64,000 nt of DNA. Source: CAVVIO01 sp963748095. GTDB taxonomy: Bacteria; Bacteroidota; Bacteroidia; Bacteroidales; UBA10428. Position numbers and translations under genes: made by a program. Below are positions 62,359-64,000 of the stretch, piece after piece (positions within the stretch are counted from its first letter, which is position 1; each line of letters opens with the position of its first letter). The notes under the pieces were generated by a model. It was not told the origin of the DNA. It saw nothing but the letters and a program-made list of their open reading frames with translations, and searched no databases. The stretch spans positions 62,001 through 126,000 of the forward strand of contig CAVVIO010000097.1 in assembly GCA_963748095.1 (NCBI GenBank), given 5' to 3'.

Positions 62359-62445
62359 AAACAAAATACCATATCGACAAGATAGACGGCTATTTTAGAA
62401 ATATTATAAAAAAAGGATTTCTGAAAAATTCGTGGTTAACATTAG

Positions 62446-62478
62446 AAAAAAAGCCCCTTCTTTCGAAGAGGCTTTTTT
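62446..62478 (-). terminator. Terminator of the rpoC-DUF3467 operon
   Basis: An A-run, AGCC-CC-TTC, loop TTTC, GAA-GAGGCT and T-run form a long hairpin with a small bulge, directly before the DUF3467 stop. On the minus strand it ends in TTTTTTT. Confidence 0.85.
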
Positions 62479-62811
62479 CTATGCTTGTGCAGTAGGTCCG
62501 CCGAAATTCATTGGAATAGGCGAGCCCCCTGAACTGTCCGTGTTTTTAATTGGACCATGAACAGATTCAAATTTTGCAATATTATCCTTTAAAGCTAACA
62601 GTAATCTTTTGGCATGTTCCGGAGTAAGTATAATCCGCGATTTCACCTCGGCCTTCGGTATGCCAGGCATTACCCTTACGAAGTCGAGTACAAATTCCGA
62701 AGTGGAATGTGTAATTATCGCAAGATTCGAATATGTACCTTGTGCCACATCTTCTTTCAGTTCAATATTGATCTGATTTTGATTTTGATTCTTATTAGCA
62801 TTATCATCCAT
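62479..62811 (-). CDS. DUF3467 protein
   Basis: The 110-residue product has the DUF3467 core: YSNLAIITHSTSEFVLDFVRVMPG, VKSRIILTPEHAKRLLLALKDNIAKFE, with a polar Asn/Gln-rich N-terminus and a C-terminus rich in Gly/Pro. The fold is a small beta-sandwich; function unknown. Its position directly after rpoC (7 nt) is conserved in Bacteroidota and was used here as support for the phylum. Confidence 0.92.
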   Translation of the reverse strand: MDDNANKNQNQNQINIELKEDVAQGTYSNLAIITHSTSEFVLDFVRVMPGIPKAEVKSRIILTPEHAKRLLLALKDNIAKFESVHGPIKNTDSSGGSPIPMNFGGPTAQA

Positions 62812-62818
62812 GACAATA

Positions 62819-64000
62819 TTAGTTTTGTTCGCTTAAAGCGGGTGCGTCTTCTTTTTCACCATCGGTTAATTGTTCGTATTCTTCTTTCGAACCTATTATC
62901 ATATTATTATAGGAACGAAGACCCGTACCGGCAGGAATTAAATGACCAACAATCACATTTTCTTTAAGTCCTTCCAGATAGTCAATCTTTCCAAAGATTG
63001 CTGCTTCGTTAAGTACTTTGGTAGTTTCCTGGAATGAAGCTGCCGACATGAAGCTTTGTGTCTGCAAGGCTGCACGGGTAATACCCTGTAATTCCTGGCT
63101 CGATGTTGCCGGAACTGCTTCCCTTGCGGTTATTGGTTTCAAGTCTTTACGCTTAAGCATACTATTTTCATCCCGAAGTTTACGTGCAGTAATGATCTGG
63201 CCGGGTTTGATGTTCTGAGAATCACCGGAATCCTCTATTACTTTCTTTCCGTATATCCAATCGTTCTCGTCCATGAAATCCCATTTATCCACAATCTGTT
63301 TTTCCAGGAACTTTGTGTCACCCGGATCAACAATCTCAACTTTCCGCATCATCTGCCTTACAATCACTTCAAAGTGCTTGTCATTAATTTTCACACCCTG
63401 AAGCCTGTATACTTCCTGTACTTCATTTACAATATATTCCTGAACTTTTGTCGGTCCTTTAATTGCCAGGATATCTGACGGAGTAATCGCCCCGTCGGAA
63501 AGCGGAACGCCAGCTTTCACGTAATCATTTTCCTGTACCAGAATTTGTTTCGACAATGGTACCATGTATTTCTTAACCTGTCCGGATTTCGATGTAATTA
63601 TAATCTCACGGTTTCCACGCTTAACTTTACCAAAGGCAACTTCTCCGTCGATTTCGGAAACAACAGCCGGATTCGAAGGATTCCTTGCTTCGAATAATTC
63701 GGTTACTCGCGGCAGACCACCGGTGATATCACCTGATTTACCAATAGCTCTTGGAATTTTCACAAGAATATCGCCGGATTTCACCATATCATCTTCATTA
63801 ACTGCAATGTGTGCTCCAACCGGAAGGTTGTATGATTTCAGCACATCACTTTTGGGAGATAATATCCGTATCCCGGGGTTCTTTGTTTTATCCCTGGTTT
63901 CAATAATTACTTTTTCTTTAAATCCGGTTTGTTCATCCGATTCTTCCTTGAAAGTAATACCATCAATAAGATGTTCGAATGAAATTTTACCACCGGTTTC
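62819..64000 (-). CDS. rpoC: RNA polymerase beta' subunit, C-terminal part
   Basis: The frame is open to the right edge, so only the last 393 codons are seen. Segments such as GKISFEHLIDGIT, PKSDVLKSYNLPVGAH, SGDITGGLPRVTELFEARNP, KGPTKVQEYIVNEVQEVYRLQGVKINDKHFEVIVRQMMRK and AVPATSSQELQGITRAALQTQSFMSAASFQETTKVL are the well-known C-terminal motifs of beta', including the jaw and the rim-helix region close to the secondary channel. The end, ALSEQN, precedes the DUF3467 gene by 7 nt. A clean, highly conserved gene and a good marker for phylogeny. Confidence 0.97.
   Translation of the reverse strand, partial: ETGGKISFEHLIDGITFKEESDEQTGFKEKVIIETRDKTKNPGIRILSPKSDVLKSYNLPVGAHIAVNEDDMVKSGDILVKIPRAIGKSGDITGGLPRVTELFEARNPSNPAVVSEIDGEVAFGKVKRGNREIIITSKSGQVKKYMVPLSKQILVQENDYVKAGVPLSDGAITPSDILAIKGPTKVQEYIVNEVQEVYRLQGVKINDKHFEVIVRQMMRKVEIVDPGDTKFLEKQIVDKWDFMDENDWIYGKKVIEDSGDSQNIKPGQIITARKLRDENSMLKRKDLKPITAREAVPATSSQELQGITRAALQTQSFMSAASFQETTKVLNEAAIFGKIDYLEGLKENVIVGHLIPAGTGLRSYNNMIIGSKEEYEQLTDGEKEDAPALSEQN

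Overview
The window looks like a low-GC chromosome segment from a strictly or facultatively fermentative Bacteroidota (Bacteroidales/Marinilabiliales-like). Pointers are a SusD C-terminus at the left edge, a TonB receptor paired with a DUF4249 lipoprotein, an S46 dipeptidyl-peptidase, the Maf/UbiA/KdsC-like/DUF2520 block, a DUF3467 gene directly after rpoC, and TAnnTTTG-type -7 promoter boxes. No tRNA, rRNA, CRISPR array, integrase or transposase was seen.

Layout. 0-3 kb: end of a susD-like gene with terminators, then alanine dehydrogenase. 3.1-23.5 kb: a hydrogen-metabolism island bracketed by two rex paralogues that point outward. Its left half is hypF-hypC-hypD-hypE, an opposing zinc-ribbon gene, hypA and hypB ([NiFe]-hydrogenase maturation). 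Its right half is a ten-gene operon: DRTGG protein, RsbW-like ATPase, hydrogenase-like Fe-S protein, second DRTGG protein, PHP protein, second HATPase, HndB-like ferredoxin, then HydB (NuoF-like), HydA ([FeFe] hydrogenase) and HydC (NuoE-like), which together resemble a trimeric electron-bifurcating enzyme. Facing it is a second operon: a small [2Fe-2S] protein, a HydS-like PAS sensor and a SpoIIE-type PP2C phosphatase. A near-perfect 7-4-7 inverted repeat with the geometry of a Rex operator lies just upstream of the hydrogenase operon. I infer that NADH/NAD+ state (Rex) and an H2 or redox signal (HydS-like/PP2C/ATPase/DRTGG) both control the enzyme.

23.7-33 kb: accessory and partly broken genes (a lipoprotein with an in-frame TAG, TonB receptor with frameshifted DUF4249, a decayed membrane-protein gene, dihydrofolate reductase, a JmjC-like protein, NikR beside a hupE gene with an internal deletion). 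32.7-42.6 kb: mostly one minus-strand block of housekeeping/envelope genes, then a methyltransferase-glycosyltransferase fusion. 43-58 kb: secreted and membrane accessory genes, including a clan CD protease-like lipoprotein, a subclass B1 metallo-beta-lactamase, several genes broken by single-base shifts, two 21-bp-period repeat arrays and an XRE-type regulator. 58.6-64 kb: acyl-CoA dehydrogenase, etfA, etfB, DUF3467 and the 3' part of rpoC, all on the minus strand.

The strongest points for a second look are: the rex-bracketed island and its probable Rex operator; a HydS-like sensor that seems to have lost three of four H-cluster cysteines; a possible partner-switching circuit that uses DRTGG proteins; and the clustering of about eight gene disruptions in accessory genes, while the hydrogenase, hyp and housekeeping genes are all intact.
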